Shown: positions 1-6,685, numbered from the stretch's first letter. The stretch: DNA of 18,248 nucleotides from an uncultured Desulfovibrio sp. (GCA_937926875.1 CALBAX010000070.1:1-18248); one strand, 5' to 3'. Notes: generated by a model from the letters alone, not told the origin. Program-made: numbers and translations.

Positions 1-111
1 AAGCTGGCACAGACCCTGCATCAGCAAAGCCGTGTCCTGCACAGCCTCAAGGCGGAGATCGCTGCCCGGGTCCAGCAGGTCATGCCCGCGACGTCGCAGC
101 GTTTGAACTGA
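1..111 (+). CDS. 3' end of an unidentified gene (partial)
   Basis: Frame 1 is open from the left edge and ends at TGA 109-111, giving the last 36 residues of a protein that starts outside the window. The fragment is rich in Gln, Leu, Ala and Arg with regularly spaced hydrophobic residues (LHQQSRVLHSLKAEIAARVQ), which suggests an amphipathic helix or short coiled coil at the C-terminus. A strong hairpin terminator begins 12 bases after the stop, which supports this being a genuine gene end. The piece is too short to assign a family or function. Confidence 0.6.
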   Translation, partial: KLAQTLHQQSRVLHSLKAEIAARVQQVMPATSQRLN

Positions 112-122
112 TCCCCCCTCAC

Positions 123-154
123 GAGAAAGGGCACACTTTGGTGTGCCCTTTCTC
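123..154 (+). terminator. Hairpin terminator of the left-edge gene
   Basis: A perfect 14-bp stem (123-136 with 141-154) closes a TTTG loop. The descending arm ends in CCCTTTCTC; there is no long T run after it, so termination relies on the stable stem and the T-rich descending arm. It lies just after the stop codon at 111. The following bases up to about 350 contain no convincing gene on either strand. Confidence 0.75.
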
Positions 155-352
155 ATCCATCGGCAAAAAACGCATCGCGTCAAATTTGGATTTAAGGCGC
201 TAAAAAATTTTTCCCGACCCGAGACACACAAAAATCACTTTTTCACTCTCAGGGGAAATATGCGCCATCTACTGTTCTTGCCCCTCCGGCTCTTTCTCCG
301 GCCACCAGATCCGGCACAAACAGGTCACTGGTATGCTCCCGGACCCTCATGT

Positions 353-381
353 CAAAAAGGCCACCCTTGCGGGTGGCCTTT
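353..381 (-). terminator. Terminator of the DUF533 gene
   Basis: On the minus strand an 11-bp stem (381-371 with 366-356), AAAGGCCACCC against GGGTGGCCTTT, closes a 4-base loop and is followed by a T run (the A run at 354-358 on the plus strand). It lies about 20 bases after the stop codon of the leftward gene that ends at 404. Confidence 0.85.
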
Positions 382-403
382 GGTTATCCCAAGTCTCAAG
401 AGG

Positions 404-1096
404 CTATCCGCTATGTGCGGCCAGCTGGGCCTTGGCCTGACGAGCCTCTTCTTCCAGCTGCCCCTTGCGGGCTTCGGAGATCTTCAGGGCTGCGGCAAGC
501 GCATCAAGGTAGCTGCGCTCCATGAAATGGTCGATGTCCACGATCATGCACGACAGACGGTACAGGTCTTCCCCCTGCTCCACGGACCGGATCTCCGCAG
601 CCAGAGCCGCGGGATCGATGGGGGAATTCAGCAGCTGCCCCAACAGGGTATTGGTGTCATGGCCGGGAGCCATCTGCGCGACGACCTTGCTGATACGATC
701 CTGTTCCGTTGCGTCGATATGTCCATCCGCCCGTGCGGCGAACACCATGGCACGCAGCAGAAGACGGGCCGTAGGATCCAGCGCAGCAGGAGCTACAGTC
801 GCCACCGGCTGCTGGGCAGGAGCCGGTTCCACAGGCTGGTTTTCTTTCTGGGACTGCGACCATTTCTGGTAAAAATTCCAAGCCACTGCGCCTGCACCGA
901 CCAGAGCGGCATTCTGCAACGCCCCCTTGGACATGAAGGAGCCCAGCAATGCTCCCAGGGCACCAGCTCCCACCAAGCCGCCAACACCGCCGGGAGCAGC
1001 CTTGGTCAGACCGGATGCCTGTTCTTTGGCCGTATCCATAAGAGTGCCGAGCGTTTCACCAATGTTCTTTTTATTGAAGATGTCGAAAAGGGACAT
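404..1096 (-). CDS. DUF533 / TerB-like membrane-associated protein (YebE-type)
   Basis: The 230-residue protein has a short N-terminal segment, a Gly/Ala-rich hydrophobic stretch (about 36-75, with GGLVGAGALGALLG) likely to insert in or lie on the inner membrane, a Pro/Gln-rich linker (about 85-105), and an all-helical TerB-like domain (about 106-215). The acidic motif ARADGHIDATEQ (121-132) resembles the divalent-metal-binding motif of the TerB/TerD-associated superfamily. This order matches DUF533 proteins such as E. coli YebE, an envelope-stress-linked protein of unknown biochemical role. The start is supported by GAGAGG at 1107-1102, five bases upstream of the ATG. The gene stands alone, with its own terminator and a promoter-like leader. 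Family placement is fairly sure; function is unknown. Confidence 0.85.
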   Translation of the reverse strand: MSLFDIFNKKNIGETLGTLMDTAKEQASGLTKAAPGGVGGLVGAGALGALLGSFMSKGALQNAALVGAGAVAWNFYQKWSQSQKENQPVEPAPAQQPVATVAPAALDPTARLLLRAMVFAARADGHIDATEQDRISKVVAQMAPGHDTNTLLGQLLNSPIDPAALAAEIRSVEQGEDLYRLSCMIVDIDHFMERSYLDALAAALKISEARKGQLEEEARQAKAQLAAHSG

Positions 1097-1120
1097 ATGT
1101 ACCTCTCATGTCGTTGTCTG

Positions 1121-1153
1121 GCACAGGGGGATTTTCCATATGTTCCCCTGTGC
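1121..1153 (-). promoter_or_regulatory. Stem-loop in the DUF533 leader
   Basis: GCACAGGGG (1121-1129) is the reverse complement of CCCCTGTGC (1145-1153), and one more pair forms if a G is bulged. The repeat sits 25 bases upstream of the DUF533 start codon and downstream of the proposed promoter, so it would form in the 5' untranslated RNA. It could equally be a protein-binding operator. There is no T run, so it is not a terminator. Confidence 0.45.
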
Positions 1154-1175
1154 ATGAGCAGCGTGTGTCAGGGGA

Positions 1176-1203
1176 CAGATAGGATCATGCGGCCATAAGT
1201 CAA
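1176..1203 (-). promoter_or_regulatory. Candidate sigma70-type promoter of the DUF533 gene
   Basis: Reading leftward, TTGACT (1203-1198) is separated by 16 bases from TATCTG (1181-1176). The -35 box is five of six to consensus and the -10 box is weak. The predicted transcript start near 1169 would place the stem-loop at 1121-1153 in the leader. This is a pattern match only. Confidence 0.35.
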
Positions 1204-1468
1204 GAGGCTTTCCCTTTTGGCTGCTTGCCGGTATGCTTTACTTTTTTTCCACACAATCCAACCTTCCTTGCCAAAAACAGGCTTCCAATATGTCTGGAGG
1301 TAGCGGGAGCACGGCCGCACGACCATGCCTTACTATGCCCATCTTCTGCTTGCACACTTTTCAGGGGTACATCCAATCGTCACACAACGGACATGCCCAC
1401 GTTCCCCTTTTTGCCTAGGGTGAGTTCTGCAAAGGCAAGGCTTTCCTTTCATCCCAAGGAGAAAGATC

Positions 1469-1657
1469 ATGACCAAGAGAAAACAGCCTCCCATCGAATG
1501 CCGCTTGCGCCCCAACTATACGAAAAAATGCATCGCCTGTGGGCACGGCCCGGTGGTCGATGTCTATACGCGGGACGGCCATTTTGTGAACAGCACGTCC
1601 ATGTGCGGTGCGTGCAGCTTCGGCAAGGAAAAATACGCCGATCCTGAGAATTGGTAG
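1469..1657 (+). CDS. Small four-cysteine (zinc-ribbon-like) protein, 62 aa
   Basis: The 62-residue basic protein contains two Cys pairs, CIAC (near residue 22) and CGAC (near residue 47), a spacing that could bind one zinc ion in a ribbon or knuckle fold. Between them lies a predicted beta hairpin with VVDVYTRDGHFVN. The start is well supported by AAGGAG at 1456-1461, seven bases before the ATG, and a strong terminator follows the stop. I do not recognise a named family. A role in nucleic-acid or protein binding is only a guess from the Cys pattern. It is a monocistronic gene convergent with the DCCP operon. A longer open frame overlapping it (1225-1647) lacks such a start signal and is not called. 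Confidence 0.7.
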   Translation: MTKRKQPPIECRLRPNYTKKCIACGHGPVVDVYTRDGHFVNSTSMCGACSFGKEKYADPENW

Positions 1658-1694
1658 CAGACACTGGGACTTCCCGATCCCTTCCTTCCCCTCA

Positions 1695-1739
1695 AAATGA
1701 AAGATGCCATGACACATGCTGCCATGGCATCTTTCATTT
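1695..1739. terminator. Bidirectional terminator between convergent genes
   Basis: A perfect 17-bp stem (1695-1711 with 1723-1739) closes an 11-base loop. The descending arm ends CTTTCATTT on the plus strand and, because the repeat is symmetric, the same on the minus strand. It lies 37 bases after the small gene and 66 bases after the stop of the DCCP gene, so it can end both transcripts. Confidence 0.8.
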
Positions 1740-1805
1740 GCGCCGCAAAGACAAGAATAGTTTTACTATGCTGCCATAGACTTGACGGGCTTCGGGCAGG
1801 CTATC

Positions 1806-2936
1806 TCAGGCCAGCATCTCCAGGAAGGCTTCCAGCCGGACCTTGAGCTGTTCCGTATCTGTGCCGGAATAATCCGTCACCACCTGCAGGAAAGGCAAGC
1901 CCAGCTCTTCGCGCACGAATTTTTTGACGCTCCAGGATTCGACATCGTACGGCTGGCACCCCTGCCACGTAAGGTCGACTACGGCATCCACGGCAAAGTC
2001 CCGGGCCAGATCGCGCAGGACGCTGTAGCGGCGAGGATTGGGCGACATGACAGCGCAATGCATGTCCAGATAGCGGCGTGCCAGGACATCCAGGGCATCC
2101 CCCTCTTCTTCCATGGCCAGCAGGACTTTCTTGTAACAGGTGCAGTTGTCGATACAGACCACGCTGGCGCCGCACTCTTCCAGCAATTGCACCACCTTGT
2201 GCGATCCCATGCCAGTGGGGACACCTGTCAGCAGGATACGGGGAGCATCAGGAGCCACGGCCGCCGGAGCATCCTGCAATTCCGCATGGATAGCCTCCAG
2301 CAGCCGGATGGCCTGCTCATAGTCCGGCATGAACGAGGCCCGGAAGCAGATGTCCAGCAGATCAAGCCCCCGCAAGGGCGACGGACGACGACGGGCCAGA
2401 TCCAGCACCTTTTTCAAAGCCTGCCGCAGGCGGGTGGTCAGATCCATGGCAGCACGCAACTTCTCTTCCGTGATCCGGACACCGAAGTCCTGTTCCAGAC
2501 GCGCTACCAGCAAAGCGTACTGCTCCCGCCAGTAGGTATGGGCGCGCTCGTCCTGGATCTGCGGAAGCTGCAGGACCATCACAGGCTTGTAGGCAGCCAG
2601 CAGTTCATACATCTTTTTTTTGCCGTCACAGGTGGCATCCGCCACCACGATGTCCGAGGCCGCCAGATAGGGACAGCTGTCCTGCAGGGCAAAGCCGAAG
2701 CTGCTCTTGATCAGGGGACACAGGCAGCGCGGCAAGACCTCTTCCGCCACCGGGATGGAGTCCTGTTTCGTCCCGCACAAAGAGACCGGCACGGCACCCG
2801 CCGCAAGGGCGATCTCCAGCGGTGAATAGATGCAGAACTGCCCCACGACCTTGCGGCCTTTTTCCTTGGCTTCCTGCAAGGCCAGCACATTACGGCCGGT
2901 CACATCCCGAAAATGTTCAAGACTGGCATATGTCAT
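1806..2936 (-). CDS. Double-cubane-cluster reductase (DCCP, YjiM-type; 2-hydroxyacyl-CoA dehydratase D superfamily)
   Basis: The 376-residue protein belongs to the HgdB/FldC/YjiM superfamily, whose members hold an iron-sulfur cluster that receives very low-potential electrons from an ATP-driven activase. Recognisable blocks are GQFCIYSPLEIALAAGAVPV (33-52), LCGTK (54-57), LPRCLCPLIKSS (69-79), ATCDGKKKMYE (101-111), a second domain with GVPTGMG (238-244), and DLTWQGCQPYDVES near the C-terminus. Thirteen cysteines are present (35, 54, 71, 73, 88, 103, 197, 255, 261, 265, 267, 294, 327), ample for the six ligands of a double cubane. Only one subunit gene plus an activase is present, with no CoA transferase or second dehydratase subunit. 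That favours the DCCP reductase class over a fermentative acyl-CoA dehydratase. The start follows GGAG at seven bases. It is the last gene of the ABC operon. The physiological substrate is unknown. Confidence 0.85.
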   Translation of the reverse strand: MTYASLEHFRDVTGRNVLALQEAKEKGRKVVGQFCIYSPLEIALAAGAVPVSLCGTKQDSIPVAEEVLPRCLCPLIKSSFGFALQDSCPYLAASDIVVADATCDGKKKMYELLAAYKPVMVLQLPQIQDERAHTYWREQYALLVARLEQDFGVRITEEKLRAAMDLTTRLRQALKKVLDLARRRPSPLRGLDLLDICFRASFMPDYEQAIRLLEAIHAELQDAPAAVAPDAPRILLTGVPTGMGSHKVVQLLEECGASVVCIDNCTCYKKVLLAMEEEGDALDVLARRYLDMHCAVMSPNPRRYSVLRDLARDFAVDAVVDLTWQGCQPYDVESWSVKKFVREELGLPFLQVVTDYSGTDTEQLKVRLEAFLEMLA

Positions 2937-2950
2937 CTTTATTCTCCCAT

Positions 2951-2975
2951 GCGCTCCGGCGCCTTGCCGGCGTGC
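2951..2975 (-). promoter_or_regulatory. Intercistronic stem-loop between activase and DCCP genes
   Basis: CCGGC (2956-2960) pairs with GCCGG (2966-2970) around a 5-base loop. The outer bases GCGC (2951-2954) and GTGC (2972-2975) extend the stem past one mismatch. No T run follows, so it is more likely an RNA-stability or processing element in the 51-base gap than a terminator. Confidence 0.4.
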
Positions 2976-2987
2976 GCCGTTATGTTG

Positions 2988-3752
2988 TCAGCGGGCCGCC
3001 ACAAGGGCCGCCCCCAGAGCCCCCACGGTCTGGGGATCGTCAGGGACATTGACCGGAACACCCAGTTCTGCCGCAAGCAGCCCGCTGAACGCAGGACTGG
3101 TAGCCAGGCCACCGGTAAAGGTACACTCCCGCCTCAGCGGGACGCGTGCGGCCAGTCCCCGCATACGGCGCGCGATGGACAGGAACACCCCCGCAGCGAT
3201 GTCGGCCGGTGCCGTCCCCTGCGCCAGCAGCCCGATGATCTCGGTCTCCGCAAAAACAGCGCACATGCTGGAGATGGATACGGGCTTGCCAGCAGCGGCG
3301 GCCTGCCCCAGCTCCGGCAGCTCCATGCCCAGGATACCGGACAAGACCTGCAAAAAACGCCCTGTCCCGGCCGCACATTTGTCATTCATGACAAAATCCT
3401 GCACAGCGCCGTCTTCCACAGCGATGACCTTGCTGTCCTGCCCGCCGATGTCCAGTACCACGCCTGTGGCAGGAAAAAGCCAGGAGGCGCCCCGCGCATG
3501 GCAGGAGATCTCGGTCACGACCTTGTCGGCAAAGGGCAAGGCCACACGGCCATAGCCTGTGCCGATCACACGCCGCAAGGCCGCTGTCTCCACTCCCGCA
3601 GCACGGCAGGCAGCCTGCAGCACCTGCTCCCCGGCTTCACGGCTGTTCCAGCCGGTGGGCAAAACAGCGCGCCCAAGCACGATCTTTTTGTCTTCGTCCA
3701 GCACTATGGCCTTGGCAGCCACAGAGCCTATATCTACGCCCGCTACCGGCAT
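2988..3752 (-). CDS. ATP-dependent [4Fe-4S] activase of the double-cubane reductase (BadF/HgdC/YjiL family)
   Basis: The 254-residue protein has the ASKHA ATPase fold of dehydratase activases: GVDIGS (5-10) phosphate loop 1, VVLDIGGQDSK (98-108) phosphate loop 2, NDKCAAGTGRF (123-133) and SSMCAVFAETE (161-171). Cys126 and Cys164 correspond to the two cysteines per monomer that hold the [4Fe-4S] cluster bridging the homodimer in this family. ATP hydrolysis drives electron transfer from ferredoxin or flavodoxin to the partner dehydratase or reductase, here the next gene. The start is supported by CAGGAGG six bases upstream. The start codon lies inside the ATPase gene, with a 10-base overlap, so translation is probably coupled. 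The length is typical of the family. Confidence 0.9.
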   Translation of the reverse strand: MPVAGVDIGSVAAKAIVLDEDKKIVLGRAVLPTGWNSREAGEQVLQAACRAAGVETAALRRVIGTGYGRVALPFADKVVTEISCHARGASWLFPATGVVLDIGGQDSKVIAVEDGAVQDFVMNDKCAAGTGRFLQVLSGILGMELPELGQAAAAGKPVSISSMCAVFAETEIIGLLAQGTAPADIAAGVFLSIARRMRGLAARVPLRRECTFTGGLATSPAFSGLLAAELGVPVNVPDDPQTVGALGAALVAAR

Positions 3753-4552
3753 GGACAGCCTCCTGCATCGCTCTTCTGTTCATCACGCATGCCGGCCCCG
3801 GCGCTTGAATCCAGCATTTCCAGGATGGACGCCGTCAAACGTGCATATTCCGGATCACCCCGGTGGCGGGGCCGGGGGATGTCCACCGGTACGACAGCGC
3901 GGACCGTCCCCGGGCGCGCGGACATGACCACGACCCTGTCTGCCAGGTACACGGCCTCGTCCACTCCGTGGGTCACGAAAAGGATGGTGGTCTTGTGATG
4001 TTGCCAAATGCGCAGCAGCTCCCGTTGCAGCAGGATGCGGGTATGAGCATCCAGTGCCCCGAAAGGTTCGTCCATCAGAAGCACATCAGGCCTGTTGGCC
4101 AGGGCCCGCGCTATCGCCACCCGTTGCCTCATGCCGCCGGAAAGCTCATAGGGCATGGCACGGGCAAAAGCGGCAAGATCCACCAGCTCCAGATATTCGC
4201 GCGCCACCTTGCGGCGCTCTTCGCGGCCTTTCCCTGCGAATTCAAGCCCCAGAGCCACATTGTCTTCCACCGTACGCCAGGGCAGCAGGGAATATTCCTG
4301 GAACACCATGCCCACTTCACGGCGTGGCGCCTTCACCGGCTGGCCCCGGTAGAGGATCTCGCCTTCGCTGACCGGCTCAAGCCCGGCCGCCATGCGCAAA
4401 AACGTCGATTTTCCGCAACCGCTGGGCCCCACGATGCAGATGAATTCATTCTCCCGCACATCCAGATCAAATCCCTTCAGGGCCAGCACTTCACCTTCCC
4501 GCAACCGAAAACGTTTGCGTACCTTTTGGGCAGAAAGCACACTCTCTGTCAT
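3743..4552 (-). CDS. ABC transporter ATPase, NitT/TauT (SsuB/TauB-like) family
   Basis: The 269-residue nucleotide-binding protein has every canonical motif: Walker A GPSGCGKST (42-50), Q-loop Gln85 in VFQEYSLLPW, signature LSGGMRQR (137-144), Walker B VLLMDEPFGALD (157-168, catalytic Glu162) and H-loop His195 in VTHGVDEA. The LLPWRTV and DEPFGALD wording is typical of nitrate/sulfonate/taurine-type importers. The gene starts six bases after the permease stop; the permease TAG lies within the GGTAGG that may serve as ribosome binding site. Its last ten bases overlap the activase gene. A short, poorly conserved tail with two Cys (GGCPCR) encodes the overlap. The substrate cannot be read from the ATPase. 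Confidence 0.92.
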   Translation of the reverse strand: MTESVLSAQKVRKRFRLREGEVLALKGFDLDVRENEFICIVGPSGCGKSTFLRMAAGLEPVSEGEILYRGQPVKAPRREVGMVFQEYSLLPWRTVEDNVALGLEFAGKGREERRKVAREYLELVDLAAFARAMPYELSGGMRQRVAIARALANRPDVLLMDEPFGALDAHTRILLQRELLRIWQHHKTTILFVTHGVDEAVYLADRVVVMSARPGTVRAVVPVDIPRPRHRGDPEYARLTASILEMLDSSAGAGMRDEQKSDAGGCPCR

Positions 4553-4558
4553 ACGCGC

Positions 4559-5395
4559 CTACCGGGAAAACTGTTTCCACGCATATTTGCGCCGCTCTAT
4601 CCACTGAAAAGCCATGTCCAGCAAGGCTCCCACTACACTGATGCTGATCATGCCGGCAATGACCACGTCCGTACGCCCCACGGTATAGGCATGCGTGATC
4701 AGATAGCCCACCCCGGAAAGGCTGCCGGGCAGCATCTCCGCGGAGACCAGGCACATCCACGCCACCCCAAGGCCTATGCGCAGACCATTGACGATGGACG
4801 GAGCCGCGGCGGGCAGCAGAATCTTGGTGAAGATGTCCCGTTCGGACGCCCCCAGGACCCGGGCCGAATCCACCAGCGTGCGGTTGACCGTCTGCACACC
4901 ATGCACGGCACTGGTCAGGATGGGGAACAGCGCGCCGATGAAGATGATGAACAGCATGGAAATCTTCAAGTTATTAAGATAATAGTATAATTCACTCCGC
5001 GGCAGGCCCATGGCCGTCGCCAGGCTGCTGACACCGAACCAGGCCAGCACCAGCGGTACCCAGGCCAGGGGCGGGATGGGGCGGAACATGCCCAGAAAAA
5101 GATTGAGCAGGCGATGCAGACCGGCATAATAGCCCATGGCCACCCCCAGAGGCACCCCCAGCAGGACGGCCGCCGCATATCCGCAGAGGACGCGTACAAG
5201 GCTGATGCCGATATTGCCTGCCAGCGTGCCCATGGCGATGACATTGTCCAGCGGATGCGCCAGCAGGGCTCCGATCTCCTCCAAAGGAGGGAGGATCAGA
5301 CTGTTGCCCACCAGCGTCGCCATGGATTCCCATACGATGAAGAACAGCACGGGCACCAGAAGAGGCGCCGCCCAGAATATGATTCGTCCCGGCAT
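4559..5395 (-). CDS. ABC transporter permease, NitT/TauT family
   Basis: The 278-residue inner-membrane protein has about six hydrophobic segments. The cytoplasmic EAA-type coupling loop reads DSARVLGASERDIFTKILLP, followed by AAAPSIVNGLRIGLGVAW, as in SsuC/TauC/NrtB permeases. I place the start at the ATG at 5395 (protein begins MPGRIIFW), which has GCAGGT six bases upstream. The in-frame ATG at 5437 would add 14 residues that look non-membrane and include two Cys; that ATG lies inside a strong stem-loop with AGGGG directly abutting it. The segment between the early membrane spans and the EAA loop has a short extra piece (LPRSELYYYLNNLKISM), unusual for this family as I know it. Confidence 0.88.
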   Translation of the reverse strand: MPGRIIFWAAPLLVPVLFFIVWESMATLVGNSLILPPLEEIGALLAHPLDNVIAMGTLAGNIGISLVRVLCGYAAAVLLGVPLGVAMGYYAGLHRLLNLFLGMFRPIPPLAWVPLVLAWFGVSSLATAMGLPRSELYYYLNNLKISMLFIIFIGALFPILTSAVHGVQTVNRTLVDSARVLGASERDIFTKILLPAAAPSIVNGLRIGLGVAWMCLVSAEMLPGSLSGVGYLITHAYTVGRTDVVIAGMISISVVGALLDMAFQWIERRKYAWKQFSR

Positions 5396-5419
5396 AGTCG
5401 ACCTGCAAACTGTAGATGA

Positions 5420-5450
5420 CCTGCGGCAGAGGCTCATCCCCTGCCGCAGG
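5420..5450 (-). promoter_or_regulatory. Stem-loop between binding-protein and permease genes
   Basis: CCTGCGGCAG (5420-5429) and CTGCCGCAGG (5441-5450) form a perfect 10-bp GC-rich stem with an 11-base loop. It lies 30 bases after the binding-protein stop and is not followed by a T run. Stem-loops in this position of ABC operons often protect the upstream message or partly limit downstream transcription, giving more binding protein than permease; that role here is inference. Confidence 0.6.
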
Positions 5451-5480
5451 AAAAGAAGCGATGATTACGGACAGATCCGG

Positions 5481-6587
5481 CTATTTCCCGGCATCAAGGA
5501 AGGAATCATCGATCAGCAAGGGCCGGGCCTGTTCCATGGTCTTGTGACGCAGGCTGCCGCTGAACTTGTTCATGCTGTCCAGGATACGCAGATAGGTATC
5601 CGCGCCGCGCAGCCAGCTGTCAGTGAAGCTTCCCAGGAACACAAGGCTGGACTTGCGCCCGGCCTCGGACGGCAGACCGATCCACTGGGCGGCGATCTCA
5701 CCGGCCTGCTGGGGATGGGCATTGCACCAGGCCCCCACGCGGGAGATCAGGGCCACGAAAGCCCGGACGACTTCGGGATGCTTGGCGATCATCTCTTCGG
5801 AGGCCACCCCCACACAGCAGGGGAAATTGGCCCACTGCCCGGCGGGAGGCAGCTCGCCCAGGTTGACCAGGACTTTGCCGATGCCGCGCGTCTGGGCCAC
5901 TTCGGGGAAGGGCGAAGGACCGACAACAGCTTCCACCTGTCCGGCGGTCAGGGAAGCCAGCAGATTGCTGGTCTCTTTCAGATCCACCAGCAGGACGTCC
6001 GCCTTGCTGTCCGAAGGATCAAGCGTCACCTTGAGCCCGGCCTTGACCAGCGCGCCTTCCAGCACGATCTTGGGAGCGCTGGTAGGTGAATGGAAACCGA
6101 TCTTGACGGGTTCCTTGCTTTCCTTCACCCGCTGCAGCAGACTTTCCCAGCTGGTCAGGGAAGAATCCTTGGGCACCACCAGTGCCATGCCTTCGGTCTG
6201 CAGGGGGCAGACGATCTTCATGGGCGTCCCCTTGTCGATACCGGCCATGATGGCCGTGATGGAGGCGATGCCCATGTCCAGATGCTTCTGGGCAAAAAGC
6301 GTGGCGGTCTCGGAACCGCTCTTGGCTACGACAAGATCAAGGATGGCAATGGGCTTGCCGTCCTTGACGAGCTCATAGCTTTCGCGTTCCACGAGAGGTT
6401 TCAGATAGACGCCCAGATCGCGAAATGCCTCACCGCGTGAAGCCGCGACCTGGAAGGGAGAATGGTGGGTGGTAAAGATGAAGCCGGTCTTGAAGGCCGG
6501 CAGTTCACCGGCAACAGACAAGGAGCACAGACCCAGCACAGCGATGCCGGCCAAAGCCAGCCTGCGAAGGGTGGACGAAACGAACAT
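5481..6587 (-). CDS. Periplasmic substrate-binding protein of the NitT/TauT-type importer
   Basis: The 368-residue protein begins with a Sec signal peptide: RR at 8-9, a hydrophobic core, and a likely cleavage after SVA (24-26). LGLC is a poor lipobox, so a soluble periplasmic protein is more likely than a lipoprotein. The mature part has the NMT1/SsuA-like two-lobe pattern: an early strand (AFKTGFIFTTHHSPFQVAAS), LDMGIASITAIMAGIDKGTP, VVPKDSSLTSWESL and KIGFHSPTSAPKIVLEGAL. The start at 6587 is chosen because AGGGGG lies seven bases upstream; a start at 6629 would put 14 extra residues before the signal peptide. It is the first gene of the operon and should set its specificity. Nothing in the sequence identifies the ligand: nitrate, sulfonates, taurine and pyrimidine precursors are known for the family. 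Confidence 0.85.
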   Translation of the reverse strand: MFVSSTLRRLALAGIAVLGLCSLSVAGELPAFKTGFIFTTHHSPFQVAASRGEAFRDLGVYLKPLVERESYELVKDGKPIAILDLVVAKSGSETATLFAQKHLDMGIASITAIMAGIDKGTPMKIVCPLQTEGMALVVPKDSSLTSWESLLQRVKESKEPVKIGFHSPTSAPKIVLEGALVKAGLKVTLDPSDSKADVLLVDLKETSNLLASLTAGQVEAVVGPSPFPEVAQTRGIGKVLVNLGELPPAGQWANFPCCVGVASEEMIAKHPEVVRAFVALISRVGAWCNAHPQQAGEIAAQWIGLPSEAGRKSSLVFLGSFTDSWLRGADTYLRILDSMNKFSGSLRHKTMEQARPLLIDDSFLDAGK

Positions 6588-6600
6588 GGGCAACCCCCTT

Positions 6601-6632
6601 TTTGTGATGATATGACCACCATAGGTCACAAA
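6601..6632 (-). promoter_or_regulatory. Mutually exclusive hairpins next to the binding-protein ribosome binding site
   Basis: TTTGTGA (6601-6607) is complementary to TCACAAA (6626-6632). A second repeat, TGACC (6613-6617) with GGTCA (6624-6628), shares the bases at 6626-6628, so the two stems cannot form together. The outer stem abuts the AGGGGG ribosome binding site at about 6595-6600, so folding could alter its accessibility. The same symmetry could instead be a DNA operator. Confidence 0.4.
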
Positions 6633-6658
6633 GCGGCAGACATGCTGCCGTTGGGCAC

Positions 6659-6683
6659 AAAAAAACCGCGCGAGACTGCGCGG
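6659..6683 (-). terminator. Intrinsic terminator in the operon leader (attenuator candidate)
   Basis: On the minus strand CCGCGC (6683-6678) pairs with GCGCGG (6671-6666) around a 6-base loop, followed by seven T (6665-6659). It points toward the binding-protein gene and lies only 72 bases before its start codon. The upstream leftward gene already has its own terminator near 7000, so this one is not needed for it. It is either a transcription attenuator of the operon or the end of a small RNA. Confidence 0.7.
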
Positions 6684-6685
6684 AA

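Larger units (their letters stand above)
1097..1468. other. Divergent intergenic region with leader stem-loop
   Basis: These 372 bases separate the leftward DUF533 gene from the rightward small zinc-ribbon-like gene. The left half holds a promoter-like pair and a stem-loop for the DUF533 gene, listed separately. The right half is T/C-rich and I see no convincing gene there: an open frame at 1225-1647 overlaps the small gene in another frame and has no good ribosome binding site. No clear -35/-10 pair stands out for the rightward gene. Confidence 0.5.

Noticed and set aside
1225..1647. 140-codon rightward open frame overlapping the small four-Cys gene
   Set aside because: No ribosome binding site and no family resemblance; the shorter frame at 1469 has a strong start signal and ordered Cys motifs.
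1806..3752. 2-hydroxyacyl-CoA dehydratase of amino-acid fermentation
   Set aside because: The second dehydratase subunit and CoA transferase are absent and the reductase reads as the single-subunit YjiM type, so the double-cubane reductase class fits better.
5437..5437. ATG at 5437 as permease start
   Set aside because: It lies in the loop of a stable stem-loop with the purine run abutting the codon; the ATG at 5395 has better spacing and begins at the membrane segment.
6601..6632. CRP/FNR-like site TGTGA...TCACA upstream of the binding protein
   Set aside because: The half-sites are 18 bases apart rather than the 6 expected for CRP-family operators, so I treat it as a hairpin or unspecified inverted repeat.
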